NCBI GenBank assembly: GCA_029008005.1
Contig: JAQXIX010000035.1
Span: 1 to 64,000, forward strand
Reading direction: 5' to 3'
Source of the DNA: Bacillota bacterium
GTDB taxonomy: Bacteria; Bacillota; Clostridia; Peptostreptococcales; Anaerovoracaceae
DNA length: 64,000 bases
Of this stretch, positions 39,318 to 49,355 are shown one piece after another. The translations under genes were made by a program, and so were the position numbers. The stretch's first letter is position 1, and every line of letters begins with the position of its first letter. A model generated the notes under the pieces. The model saw only the letters and a program-made list of their open reading frames with translations, had not been told where the DNA came from and searched no databases.

Positions 39318-40361
39318 ATGAATATCAGTGAAATCATAGAGTATCTAAAAAACTACGACGGCAGAGAACTGAAACTGATGGAAGTCTGCGGGACTCATAC
39401 GGCCGCCATATTCAAAAACGGAATAAGGGATCTTATTTCTCCGCGTATCAAGCTGATTTCAGGTCCCGGATGTCCCGTGTGCGTAACTCCCACAGCTTAC
39501 ATAGACAAGTGCGTGGAGTATGCTCACAAGCCGGGTCATGAACTTCTGACCTTCGGCGATATGATGAAAGTGCCCGGAACCGGAGGCAGCCTTTCAGAAA
39601 ACAAGGCAGGAGGCGCGGCCATTACAGTCATGTATTCTCCTTTCGAGGCAATCGAGAAAGCAAAGGCCGAACCAGACAGGATTTTCGTAATTGCCGCTGT
39701 AGGCTTCGAAACAACTGCACCGGCATACGGTCTTGTAATAGAGGAAGCGGCAAGACAGGGAATAGAGAATATCAGGCTTGTTACAGCGCTTAAAACGGCA
39801 ATTCCCGCAATAAAATGGATCTGTGAAAATCAGGAGGATATTGACGGATTCATATGCCCGGGTCATGTGAGCGTTATTACGGGAAGTCATGTTTATGATT
39901 CTCTCGCTGCCCAATTCGGCAAGCCTTTTGTTGTTGCCGGATTTGAAGCAGAGCACATTCTCGCGACTATATACAGGATTGTCAGGCAGATTGAAGCAGG
40001 TGAAGCCGGAACAGAAAACATGTACAGAAATGCAGTTAAAGATGACGGAAATCCTAATGCGCTTGCAGTTCTTGACAAGGTGTTTGAGGCGGGACCGGCA
40101 ATGTGGAGAGGACTGGGTGTAATTGAGAACTCAGGGCTTTACCTTAGAGAGGAGTACTCTGTTTACGACGGGGGAAGCAGAGAACTTTATGAAGATATGG
40201 AACTCCCGAAGGAATGCTGCTGCGGAGCAGTAATAGTAGGTAAAATCAATCCGGATCAGTGCCCGATGTTCGGGGAAAAATGCAATCCGATGAATCCTTT
40301 CGGACCGTGTATGGTCTCATCAGAAGGATCATGCGGAATCTGGTACAGAAACAAGTTTTGA
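39318..40361 (+). CDS. hypD: Hydrogenase maturation protein HypD
   Basis: LMEVCGTHTAAIFKNGIRDLISPRIKLISGPGCPVCVT; FAAVGFETTAPA-type motif; GPCMVSSEGSCGIWY. Confidence 0.96.
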   Translation: MNISEIIEYLKNYDGRELKLMEVCGTHTAAIFKNGIRDLISPRIKLISGPGCPVCVTPTAYIDKCVEYAHKPGHELLTFGDMMKVPGTGGSLSENKAGGAAITVMYSPFEAIEKAKAEPDRIFVIAAVGFETTAPAYGLVIEEAARQGIENIRLVTALKTAIPAIKWICENQEDIDGFICPGHVSVITGSHVYDSLAAQFGKPFVVAGFEAEHILATIYRIVRQIEAGEAGTENMYRNAVKDDGNPNALAVLDKVFEAGPAMWRGLGVIENSGLYLREEYSVYDGGSRELYEDMELPKECCCGAVIVGKINPDQCPMFGEKCNPMNPFGPCMVSSEGSCGIWYRNKF

Positions 40362-40377
40362 TTAAGGAGACTTCAGT

Positions 40378-41379
40378 ATGAAAATAACAATGGCTCACGG
40401 AAGCGGCGGCAAAAGCTCGGCACAGCTTATGAGCGACATATTCGGCAGACATTTCACCAACAGTGTGCTTGATAAGATGGAAGATGCGGCAGTTCTGGAG
40501 ATCCCTGCAGGTAATGAGGGACAGGCAGGCAGAATCGCCTGCAGTACAGACTCCTTCGTAGTGACACCTCTTGAGTTTAAGGGAGGCGACATCGGCAAGC
40601 TCTGTGTGTGCGGGACTGTAAACGATCTTCTGATGATGGGTGCCGTGCCTAAATATCTTACATGCGGATTTATTCTTGAGGAAGGGCTTGATACAGAACT
40701 TCTGGACAGAGTTGTTGAATCTATGGCAGCCCAGGCTAAAGACGCGGGAGTGATAATAGTTGCCGGCGATACGAAAGTTGTTGAAGGCAACGGCGGTATG
40801 TATATAAACACAACAGGAATCGGTATCATTCCGGAAGACAGAGATGTAAGTAGCAGTAACTGCCGTCCGGGAGATGTGATTATCTGCTCAGGCAACCTGG
40901 GAGATCATCACGCATGTATACTAAGCCACAGGATGGAAATAGAAAACAATATTAAAAGCGATTGTGCGGCATTAAACGATATTGTTGACGGACTTTTCGC
41001 AAAGGCAATAGACGTAAGAACCATGAGAGACGTTACGAGAGGCGGCCTCGGCACTGTACTCAATGAAATAGCCGAAAGTTCCAAGTGCAGAATAGAACTT
41101 GACGAAGACAGTATTCCGGTGAACCCGGAAGTGAGAGGATTTGCCGATATTCTGGGACTTGATCCTCTTTATATGGGAAATGAAGGTAAGATGATAGCCG
41201 TCGTACCTGAAGAACAGGCAGAAGAAGCGCTCGAAGCTGTAAGAGCAACTGTTCACGGTGCCGACGCGGCAGTTATCGGTAAGGTAACAGAAGGCACCGG
41301 AACGTATATCAGAACACGACTCGGTGCCACAAGAAGATTTGATGTATTGTACGGAGAAGGTCTCCCGAGAATCTGTTAG
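40378..41379 (+). CDS. hypE: Hydrogenase maturation protein HypE
   Basis: MAHGSGGKSSAQLM; STDSFVVTPLEFKGGDIGKLCVCGTVNDLLMMGA; C-terminal GLPRIC with conserved terminal Cys. Confidence 0.96.
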   Translation: MKITMAHGSGGKSSAQLMSDIFGRHFTNSVLDKMEDAAVLEIPAGNEGQAGRIACSTDSFVVTPLEFKGGDIGKLCVCGTVNDLLMMGAVPKYLTCGFILEEGLDTELLDRVVESMAAQAKDAGVIIVAGDTKVVEGNGGMYINTTGIGIIPEDRDVSSSNCRPGDVIICSGNLGDHHACILSHRMEIENNIKSDCAALNDIVDGLFAKAIDVRTMRDVTRGGLGTVLNEIAESSKCRIELDEDSIPVNPEVRGFADILGLDPLYMGNEGKMIAVVPEEQAEEALEAVRATVHGADAAVIGKVTEGTGTYIRTRLGATRRFDVLYGEGLPRIC

Positions 41380-41390
41380 GGAAGAATGTA

Positions 41391-42095
41391 TCAAAGGCCT
41401 TTTGCCCTATATTCGTTCATAATGCTGACAGAGGCGCTGCAGCCCAGTCTGTCTGCGCCTGCATCAATCAGCTTTAATGCACTCTTAAGAGTGCGGATTC
41501 CGCCTGAGGCCTTGACGCGGACTTTGCTTCCCGATGATTCTTTCATAATGCTGACGTGATTTGCAGTTGCGCCTGACGGAATTCCTTCGGCCGGTGTTGC
41601 GAATCCTGTTGATGTTTTCACGAAGTCGGCTCCTGCTATAGTAGCGCGGGCGCAGGCTTCTCTTATTTCCTCATCTGTCAGCAGGCAGGTTTCCAGAATG
41701 ACTTTAAGGATTGCGCCGCCGTCGTGACATATTTCGGCAATGGTTTTAAGTTCATTTTCGATGGAATCCCAGTTTGAAGATATAGCATCTCCGATGTTCA
41801 TTACAACATCGATTTCAGAGGCTCCGTCGGTGATTGCTCTGTCGGCCTCAAAGACTTTGACAGCTGTTGATGAGGCACCGAGAGGGAAGCCCGTAACGGC
41901 ACACACTCTGACAGTGGAACCGAAGCTGCGGTTGAGAATCTTTATTTTTTCGGATGCAAATTTCACGAAACATCCGTTGACACATACCGACGCGAAATCG
42001 TTTTCGCACGCCTCTCTGCAAAGTGTTGCGATATCAGCTTCCGTTGCATTGGCTTTAAGTAGTGTGTGATCAAAATATTTGTTAAAATTATTCAT
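41391..42095 (-). CDS. deoC: Deoxyribose-phosphate aldolase
   Basis: FDHTLLKANATEADI; SEIDVVMNIGD; GADFVKTSTGFA; VRVKASGGIRT. Confidence 0.96.
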   Translation of the reverse strand: MNNFNKYFDHTLLKANATEADIATLCREACENDFASVCVNGCFVKFASEKIKILNRSFGSTVRVCAVTGFPLGASSTAVKVFEADRAITDGASEIDVVMNIGDAISSNWDSIENELKTIAEICHDGGAILKVILETCLLTDEEIREACARATIAGADFVKTSTGFATPAEGIPSGATANHVSIMKESSGSKVRVKASGGIRTLKSALKLIDAGADRLGCSASVSIMNEYRAKGL

Positions 42096-42156
42096 TGTCT
42101 GATACCTCTCTTATGAGGATTATCATATCACAGCGAAACTTAGAATTGGAGATAAA

Positions 42157-43035
42157 ATGAAAATACCGGAATTATTTAGACAGAAGAATAACAACAACAG
42201 ACCTGTTTTCTCTCTGGAGGTGTTTCCTCCGAAGAGAAAGAAAAATATGGACTCGATATACAGTGCGGTTGATAAGCTTAAAGTGACCGACCCGGATTTT
42301 ATTAGTGTTACATACGGGGCAGGCGGTAATATTGCAGATAACTCCACCTGTGATATCGCAGCTAACATTAAGAAAAAGTACGGAATCGAAACAGTAGCGC
42401 ATCTTACATGTATCAATTCCACGAGAGACGACGTGAAGGTAATGATCGAGCGATTCAGAGATGCTGATATCGAGAACGTTATGGCTCTAAGAGGCGATAT
42501 TGTGCCGGGCGAAGATATAAAAAGGGAATTTACTCATGCTAATGAGCTGGCAATAGAAATTCAGAGAAAGTGCAGTGATGACCTGGAAATTCTGGGAGCA
42601 TGTTATCCGGAGGGGCATTACGAAAGTCCAAGCCGCGATGCGGATATACAGAATCTTAAGTATAAAATAGGAGCAGGCGTCAGAGTTCTTATTACTCAGC
42701 TGTTCTTTGACAACAGATGCTTTTATGGGTTTATCGACAATCTTAGGACGGTGGGTATAAACGTTCCTGTATCTGCAGGCATTATGCCTATAGTGAAAGC
42801 CAGTCAGATTGAAAAGACAGTACAGCTGTCGGGAGCAAGTCTGCCTCACAGATTCACTGAAATGATTGCGAAATATGAACACGATAAAGAAGGGCTCTAC
42901 GAAGCAGGCATCGAATATGCCGTGAGACAGTGCCGTGAGCTGATAGAAAACGGCACGGAAGGAATTCATATCTATACAATGAATGACCCGGATGTTGCCA
43001 TCAGGGTGCACGAAGGAATAAAGGATCTCCTGTAA
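42157..43035 (+). CDS. metF: 5,10-methylenetetrahydrofolate reductase
   Basis: FSLEVFPPKRKKNMDSI; ISVTYGAGG; VMALRGDIVPGED; LITQLFFDNRCFYGFI. Confidence 0.95.
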   Translation: MKIPELFRQKNNNNRPVFSLEVFPPKRKKNMDSIYSAVDKLKVTDPDFISVTYGAGGNIADNSTCDIAANIKKKYGIETVAHLTCINSTRDDVKVMIERFRDADIENVMALRGDIVPGEDIKREFTHANELAIEIQRKCSDDLEILGACYPEGHYESPSRDADIQNLKYKIGAGVRVLITQLFFDNRCFYGFIDNLRTVGINVPVSAGIMPIVKASQIEKTVQLSGASLPHRFTEMIAKYEHDKEGLYEAGIEYAVRQCRELIENGTEGIHIYTMNDPDVAIRVHEGIKDLL

Positions 43036-43056
43036 TTAACAGGCAGATCCTTTATT

Positions 43057-43698
43057 TTATTTTGCCGATACGAATCCGGACAGCATATACGGCAGGTTGA
43101 TTTCAGAGTATCTCTTAAGAGAATACTCGCCGTTGCAAAGGCACCAGTCATACATAAGTGCCCGTTCGGTAAGGGCGTAGAGTTTGGTGAGGTCGTTTAC
43201 GGTAAGGTCATCTCTGAATTCGCCTGATTCCTGACCGGCTGTGCATATTTTGCGCAAAAGCTTGTAATATTCACGATCCCTGTCCAGGAGGTGCTTCTCG
43301 CCTTTCGTGATAAGCTGAGTTGAGAAAAGCCTTGCCAGCAAATCAAGAGAAATGCTGTTTTCAATCATGGCAAATAGCTCTTTATTGAGAAACAGAAGTT
43401 TATTCATATTTGAATCGAAGTTGTTCAGTTGAGGTTCCAGTTCCTCATATTTTTTATCGAACATATATGATAATGTTCCGAGAAGAGAATCCTTGCTGTC
43501 GAAATAATGGTAGAAGGAGCCTTTGCTGGTGCCGGAAGCTTCTACGATTTCGTCGACTGTAGTTTCTTCGTATCCCTGCTCGTAAAACAGATCCCACGCA
43601 GCAGATATTATTTTTCCTTTTGTATCTCTCTTTGTTTTTTTGCTCATTGTGATACCTCCCGAATGGATTATCTCACACAATGGAGAAAGGGACAACAC
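43057..43698 (-). CDS. TetR/AcrR-family transcriptional regulator
   Basis: GKIISAAWDLFYEQGYEETTVDEIVEASGTSKGSFYHYFDSKDSLL. Confidence 0.92.
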   Translation of the reverse strand: MLSLSPLCEIIHSGGITMSKKTKRDTKGKIISAAWDLFYEQGYEETTVDEIVEASGTSKGSFYHYFDSKDSLLGTLSYMFDKKYEELEPQLNNFDSNMNKLLFLNKELFAMIENSISLDLLARLFSTQLITKGEKHLLDRDREYYKLLRKICTAGQESGEFRDDLTVNDLTKLYALTERALMYDWCLCNGEYSLKRYSEINLPYMLSGFVSAK

Positions 43699-43748
43699 AA
43701 AGGACTTATTATGTGGTATACTGTTGGAGGATTTCTAAGGGGGTTAAT

Positions 43749-44459
43749 ATGGCAAATCAAAAAGGAAACATACAGGAGTACATATCGGAAAAAACGAGAG
43801 AGATTCTTGTAGGAAGGCTATCGTCAGAGAAATTCAGGGGTTTTCTTAAAGAAAACACGAGAAAAGTCGAGACGATGTTTACGTATTATCACTGTGCGCT
43901 GATGGAGGTCGAGACGAAATTCAAGGTTCTGAACGAGGAATTGTCTTTATCGAGAGATCACACACCTATAGAAACGATAAAAACAAGATTAAAGTCAATG
44001 GACAGTCTTGTGGAGAAGGTTGAACGGTGCGGCGTTGGTTTCAGTGTGGAGTCTATAATGGAGAATATCAATGATATTGCCGGGATAAGGATAATCTGTT
44101 CTTTTCAGGATGATATATATTCGCTGGTTGACAGCTTCCTGGGACAGGATGATATTACTCTGATTGAAAAAAAGGATTACATTGCTAATCCTAAGGAAAA
44201 CGGCTACAGGAGTCTGCATCTTATTGTCTCAGTTCCGATTTATCTGGAGAAGCAGAAGCGAGACATGAAGGTTGAAGTCCAGTTCCGTACAATTGCCATG
44301 GATTTCTGGGCCAGTCTTGAACATAAGATAAAATACAAAAAGGACATTCCTGAAAGCAAAAGCACTAAACTTGTAAATGAGCTTAAGCTGTGTGCTGATA
44401 TTACTGCTGATCTCGACAGAAAAATGCAGGAAATACGACAGGAGCTCGCAGAAGTATAA
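43749..44459 (+). CDS. Small alarmone synthetase-like GTP pyrophosphokinase (RelA/SpoT domain only)
   Basis: VESIMENINDIAGIRIICSFQDDIYSLVD; NPKENGYRSLHLIVSVP; VEVQFRTIAMDFWASLEHKIKYKK; no TGS/ACT domains; ATG 43749 after GGGGG. Confidence 0.92.
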   Translation: MANQKGNIQEYISEKTREILVGRLSSEKFRGFLKENTRKVETMFTYYHCALMEVETKFKVLNEELSLSRDHTPIETIKTRLKSMDSLVEKVERCGVGFSVESIMENINDIAGIRIICSFQDDIYSLVDSFLGQDDITLIEKKDYIANPKENGYRSLHLIVSVPIYLEKQKRDMKVEVQFRTIAMDFWASLEHKIKYKKDIPESKSTKLVNELKLCADITADLDRKMQEIRQELAEV

Positions 44460-44521
44460 AATAAGTGTAAATTTTGTTTGGTATATCATTTAGAATAGTT
44501 TTTAGTCTAATTAATATTAAC

Positions 44522-44562
44522 CGATAAATATATTGGAATTTCAATGTATTTATCGTTTTTTT
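44522..44562 (+). terminator. Rho-independent terminator
   Basis: CGATAAATAtATTGgaatttCAATgTATTTATCGTTTTTTT. Confidence 0.8.
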
Positions 44563-44602
44563 AATAATATATTATATGTTTTAGTCTATACTTGATTCTG
44601 TA

Positions 44603-44631
44603 TTGCGGTCTGTTACTTTGGATGGTATACT
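44603..44631 (+). promoter_or_regulatory. Promoter TTGCGG-N17-TATACT
   Basis: Read directly; supports putP start at 44675 rather than the ORF-track start 44603. Confidence 0.55.
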
Positions 44632-44674
44632 GGTTCAGGTAATCAAAAGTATAAGACAGAGAGAAGGAAAAAAC

Positions 44675-46189
44675 ATGAACGGAGAAATTTTAGCTTTTAT
44701 TTTGTATTTTATTATGATTGTCGGAGTTGGTGTCTACTTCTTCGTAAAGAGCCGCAATTCGGGAAACGAAAAGGAATACTTCCTTGGCGGACGACAGATG
44801 GGACCTTGGGTAACGGCAATGTCCGCACAGGCATCTGATATGTCAGCGTGGCTGCTTATGGGACTTCCGGGCAGTATCCTGGCATTTGGATTCGGTCAGA
44901 TGTGGATTGGAATCGGGCTGGCACTGGGAACAGCTGCAAACTGGATTTTCAATGCGAGCAGATTAAGAAGATTTTCGAAGGTTGCAGGGGATGCGATTAC
45001 AGTTCCTCAGTATCTCAGTAACAGATTCGCTACGAAGAGTTATACACTGCAGATAATATGTGCAATTATTTTCTTCGTATGTTTCACAATATACGTTGCA
45101 TCGGGATTTGTAGCGGGAGCTACAGTATTCACGACAATATTCCCGGCTCTCAGCATGCAGACGGCGATGATAATATTCGCACTTGCTATGCTGGCTTGTA
45201 CATTCCTTGGCGGATTCAAGGCAGTATGCTGGACAGACTTTTTCCAGGGACTTCTTATGGTAGCTGCTCTTATGGCGGTTCCTATTATCATAGTGGCAAC
45301 GCAGAACCTGGATACAGCGGCACTTTCTGAGGTGTATTCATATAAGGATGCAGTATCGGGAGAAATGGTAGAATGTTCATTCGGTGCAGGAATTTTTGAC
45401 GCATCCTGGCAGGATGTAGTATCAGGTCTCGCATGGGGTCTGGGATATTTCGGAATGCCGCACATTCTCGTAAGATTTATGTCAATCGAAAAGCCTTCGA
45501 TGATTAAGAAGAGTGCGACAGTTGCAATTATATGGGTAGTTGTGGCGCTTCTGGCAACGACGGTAATAGCATACTTCGGAAGAATGATTATAGCTGAAGA
45601 GCTTCTTACTCAGGGCATGCAGAAGATGGTGTTTGTGGAATTTGCAAGAAGACTGTTCCCTGCATTTATCGCAGGAATACTTCTGGCTGCAATTATGGCG
45701 GCTTCAATGTCTACAGCGGATTCACAGCTGCTGGTTGCTTCAAGTTCATTTACATCTGATATATACAAGCCGATTCTCCGCAAGAATGCAGGTGATAAGG
45801 AAGTGCTGTGGGTAGGAAGAATTGTTGTTGTAATCGTTACAATCATTGCGTTTTTCGTGGCATCAAGCAAGGGTGCCGGAGCTCAGGCAATTATGAATCT
45901 CGTTGAAAACGCATGGGCAGGCTTTGGATCCTCATTCGGACCTGTAATGATTCTGTCGCTTTACTGGAGACGACTTACATACAGGGGCGCTGTTGCAGGT
46001 GTTGTAGGCGGCGGACTTGTTGATATTCTCTGGTACAATTTCCTGAGCGGAACCGGTATTTACGAACTCTTCCCGGGATTTATCGCAGGGCTTATCTGTG
46101 CTGTTGTCGTAACTCTTATTGATAAACAGCCTGAGAAGGAAGTTCTTGATATATTTGATAAAGCAACTGATACATCATTTGATGAATAA
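44675..46189 (+). CDS. putP: Sodium/proline symporter
   Basis: EYFLGGRQMGPWVTAMSAQASDMSAWLLMGLPG; AAIMAASMSTADSQLLVASSSF; RBS AGAAGGA before ATG 44675. Confidence 0.93.
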   Translation: MNGEILAFILYFIMIVGVGVYFFVKSRNSGNEKEYFLGGRQMGPWVTAMSAQASDMSAWLLMGLPGSILAFGFGQMWIGIGLALGTAANWIFNASRLRRFSKVAGDAITVPQYLSNRFATKSYTLQIICAIIFFVCFTIYVASGFVAGATVFTTIFPALSMQTAMIIFALAMLACTFLGGFKAVCWTDFFQGLLMVAALMAVPIIIVATQNLDTAALSEVYSYKDAVSGEMVECSFGAGIFDASWQDVVSGLAWGLGYFGMPHILVRFMSIEKPSMIKKSATVAIIWVVVALLATTVIAYFGRMIIAEELLTQGMQKMVFVEFARRLFPAFIAGILLAAIMAASMSTADSQLLVASSSFTSDIYKPILRKNAGDKEVLWVGRIVVVIVTIIAFFVASSKGAGAQAIMNLVENAWAGFGSSFGPVMILSLYWRRLTYRGAVAGVVGGGLVDILWYNFLSGTGIYELFPGFIAGLICAVVVTLIDKQPEKEVLDIFDKATDTSFDE

Positions 46190-46219
46190 TTTGATGAATG
46201 ATGAATAAGGAGACGGAAT

Positions 46220-47317
46220 ATGGCATTTGAACTTGGTAGATACACACATCCTGATTTTACGGAAAGCAGATTTGTCAATGCACCGGATGCTGTGACGGCA
46301 CCGGCTCCCAGAGACAAGGCTGCCCCTGAATACTTTCATGCGATGTCAATCTTTCCGGAGTATTTCAAGATAAATGGTCAGTGGATTTTGCCAGAAGATT
46401 CGAGAATGGATTGTGTTCCTGTTTTGGAGGACGGCAAAATTCATGTACGCGAATTCAGAAATCTGAAGAAGGGCGATATGTGTATACTGGGAAGAACTGA
46501 GGAATGTGAAGAAGGAATATATGTGCATTCCAACGGTTTCACTTTCCCGGGTGAAGATGATGGATACACGAATTCATTTGCTTTCAGACAGAGCAGAAGC
46601 AGAGAGACGGCCTATTCATATGATTACAGCAATATATATGAGCTTCTGGAATATGAGAGAGATAACGGCGGATACATTACATGGGTCATGGGACCGGCAT
46701 GTGCTTTTGACGCAGGTGCGAGAGAAGCGTTTTCACAACTTGTTGATAGAGGATATGTAAGTGCTCTTCTTGCAGGAAACGCTCTGGCCACTCACGATCT
46801 TGAGGGGGCATATCTCGGGTCTGCACTGGGAGTTGATATCAATACTCAGAAGCCGTATTTCAACGGTCATTACAATCACCTTGTTACAATTAACAAGATA
46901 AACACATACGGATCGATTCCTGCATTTATTGAAGGAGAAGGAATCGATAACGGAATAATATACAGCTGTGTTAAGAACAATGTGCCTTTTGTCCTTAACG
47001 GGTCAATAAGAGATGACGGACCGCTTCCTGAAGTGTATGAACACACTTATGTAGGGCAGGACGCCATCAGAAATCACGTGAGAAAATCAACGACAGTTAT
47101 TGGAATGGCAACGGTTCTGCATACAATAGCAGCAGGTAATATGACACCTAGTTACAGAGTTCTCGAGGACGGAACCGTAAGACCGGTTTATTTCTATAAT
47201 GTCGACACATCGGAATTCGCAGTTAACAAACTGGGTGACAGAGGAAGTCTGGCTGCCAAAGGTATAGTTACCAATGTTCAGGACTTCGTGAGAAATCTGG
47301 CGAAGAACTTAAAGTAG
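46220..47317 (+). CDS. TIGR00300 (LOR/SDH-type) family protein, putative ornithine cyclodeaminase
   Basis: PEYFKINGQWILPEDSRMDCVPVLEDG; VMGPACAFDAGAREAFSQLVDRGYVSALLAGNALATHDLEGAYLGSALGVD; VPFVLNGSIRDDGPLPEVYEHTYVGQDAIR. Confidence 0.75.
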   Translation: MAFELGRYTHPDFTESRFVNAPDAVTAPAPRDKAAPEYFHAMSIFPEYFKINGQWILPEDSRMDCVPVLEDGKIHVREFRNLKKGDMCILGRTEECEEGIYVHSNGFTFPGEDDGYTNSFAFRQSRSRETAYSYDYSNIYELLEYERDNGGYITWVMGPACAFDAGAREAFSQLVDRGYVSALLAGNALATHDLEGAYLGSALGVDINTQKPYFNGHYNHLVTINKINTYGSIPAFIEGEGIDNGIIYSCVKNNVPFVLNGSIRDDGPLPEVYEHTYVGQDAIRNHVRKSTTVIGMATVLHTIAAGNMTPSYRVLEDGTVRPVYFYNVDTSEFAVNKLGDRGSLAAKGIVTNVQDFVRNLAKNLK

Positions 47318-47638
47318 TTCTTCACCCCAGTCACTGAGCTGCTCGAGTACAGGCATGAGCCTGTCGCAGATTTCAGTAGTGGAATATTCAACTCGGACGG
47401 GTACTTCCAGGTATTCATTACGCCTGATGAGCCCGTCCTTTTCAAGTTCATGGAGTGCATTGGCCAGGCTTGCGCCGGAGATACCGTCAAGTTTACGGCG
47501 AAGCTGGTTATAACGTAAGGGTCCCCGGTTGTTCAGTGCGCATATTATCTGAACTTTCCACTTGCCTCCTATTATGGTCATTGCCTGATTAAGGGGGCAT
47601 TTTTCCATACACGGACAATCATAATGTGTTTCTATCAT
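47309..47638 (-). CDS. HxlR-family transcriptional regulator
   Basis: CPLNQAMTIIGGKWKVQIICALNNRGPLRYNQLRRKLDGISGASLANALHELEKDGLIRR. Confidence 0.95.
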   Translation of the reverse strand: MIETHYDCPCMEKCPLNQAMTIIGGKWKVQIICALNNRGPLRYNQLRRKLDGISGASLANALHELEKDGLIRRNEYLEVPVRVEYSTTEICDRLMPVLEQLSDWGEELL

Positions 47639-47772
47639 TGGAATACTCCTTGTTCTGCCTTCTGTATCGTTTTAGCATAAAGGTAAAAATTTTTTGACTT
47701 ATTGATGTACCTTTGCCTTAATGGTAACATAATTATATCAGGTAAAAAAAATAGAGTAAAGGAGAAGGCGAA

Positions 47773-48390
47773 ATGACATATCTGTTTCAGGGATTGCTTC
47801 TGGGTTTTGCTTACGTGATGCCTATCGGTACTCAGAACATGTTTGTAATAAATACTGCGCTTACACAGAAGAAAAGGAGGGTTATTGCTACTGCCCTTAT
47901 AGTATGTTTCTTCGACGTAACACTGGCGGCAGCATGTTTCTTCGGTGTCGGTGCAGCAATAAGTGCTCTTAAGTGGCTGCAGCTGATTATACTGGGTGTA
48001 GGATCTCTTGTTGTAATCTGGATTGGCATAGGACTCATAAGATCTTCAGGAACCCTTGACAGGAACCAGGATGTTTCGATGCCGATTTTAAGTGTAATAT
48101 GGAAGGCATGTGTTGTAACGTGGTTTAATCCTCAGGCGATAATAGACGGAACTATGCTACTCGGTGCATTCAGAGCTGCTCTTCCGGGACCGTCGGGAAT
48201 GGCTTTTATTATCGGTGTATGCATGGCATCATTCATATGGTGGATGGGAATGTCATCTATAGTCAGCCTTTTTGCGGATAAAATAAGCGATAAGGTTTTG
48301 AGAGTGATTAATATTATATGCGGTGCAATTATTGTATTTTACGGACTTAAGCTGATATGGAACTTTATTGGGCTGACAGGCATTCTGTAA
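47773..48390 (+). CDS. LysE/ArgO-family amino acid exporter
   Basis: GLLLGFAYVMPIGTQNMFVINTALTQKKRR; VTWFNPQAIIDGTMLLGAFRA. Confidence 0.9.
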   Translation: MTYLFQGLLLGFAYVMPIGTQNMFVINTALTQKKRRVIATALIVCFFDVTLAAACFFGVGAAISALKWLQLIILGVGSLVVIWIGIGLIRSSGTLDRNQDVSMPILSVIWKACVVTWFNPQAIIDGTMLLGAFRAALPGPSGMAFIIGVCMASFIWWMGMSSIVSLFADKISDKVLRVINIICGAIIVFYGLKLIWNFIGLTGIL

Positions 48391-48466
48391 TATGATTTTG
48401 TGATATAATGTGGGGGCATAATATAAGGAGCAGATTAAAGAGGATGAATTAAAACAGGAGGGTATT

Positions 48467-49168
48467 ATGAATTACAGAATTCTTGGCGATTCGGACACAC
48501 CGATGATCGATATCAGTCTCGGCAGAGGCGAAGTAATCAAGGCCGAACGCGGAGCAATGGTATTCATGCAGAATGTTGACCTTAAGGGGGAAACGAACAG
48601 CAGGAAAAGCGGACTCGGAGGTCTTGTGGGAGCCTTGGCACGCAGTGCGGTAAGCGGCGAGAGTATGTTTATTACTAAAGCGACCGGACTTACAGACGGA
48701 GCGCGTCTGGGAATAGCGCCTGCCGTGCCTGGTAAAATAGACTGTCTTGAAGTGGGCGGAAGCCGGCAGTACAGATTAAATACAGGCGCATTCCTGGCAT
48801 GCGATAATTCTGTTTCATATAACATAAGAAGCCAGGATCTGGGGAAAGCATTCTTCGGAGGTACGGGCGGACTCTTTGTTATGGAAACTGAAGGTACCGG
48901 ACAAGTTCTTATTAATGCTTTCGGGGATATGATCGTACTTGACGTAAATCCTTCCAGCCCGCTGGTAATAGACAACGAACATGTGGTGGCATGGGATATA
49001 AATCTTGATTACAATATCCGTATTGCTTCCGGCACATTCGGATTTATGTCGGGAGAAGGTGTTGTGAATGAATTTTACGGCACAGGTAAGGTTATTATCC
49101 AGACGAGAAATATCAGATCCCTTTCTGAGGAAGTTGCTAAATTCATACCGACATCAAATGGACGTTAA
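48467..49168 (+). CDS. AIM24/TIGR00266 family protein
   Basis: VIKAERGAMVFMQNVDLKGET; GLFVMETEGTGQVLINAFGDMIVLDV; LVIDNEHVVAWD. Confidence 0.9.
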   Translation: MNYRILGDSDTPMIDISLGRGEVIKAERGAMVFMQNVDLKGETNSRKSGLGGLVGALARSAVSGESMFITKATGLTDGARLGIAPAVPGKIDCLEVGGSRQYRLNTGAFLACDNSVSYNIRSQDLGKAFFGGTGGLFVMETEGTGQVLINAFGDMIVLDVNPSSPLVIDNEHVVAWDINLDYNIRIASGTFGFMSGEGVVNEFYGTGKVIIQTRNIRSLSEEVAKFIPTSNGR

Positions 49169-49216
49169 GGCATACTTTAGGGACGATTAGCAATAAGTAA
49201 CAGTATACTTAAAAAC

Positions 49217-49255
49217 AGAGCATATCACATTTTTTTGTGGGTTGCTCTTTTTTTA
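49217..49255 (+). terminator. Rho-independent terminator
   Basis: AGAGCA...CACA/TGTG...TGCTCTTTTTTT. Confidence 0.65.
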
Positions 49256-49355
49256 TGAAACAGCAACCATCGTTTTATTTGTAGTGTTAAAGCCTGTTTT
49301 ATAGTATAATAAACTCTGTATGAATGATTTTAGAAAAAAGGAGAAAGAAGGATTA

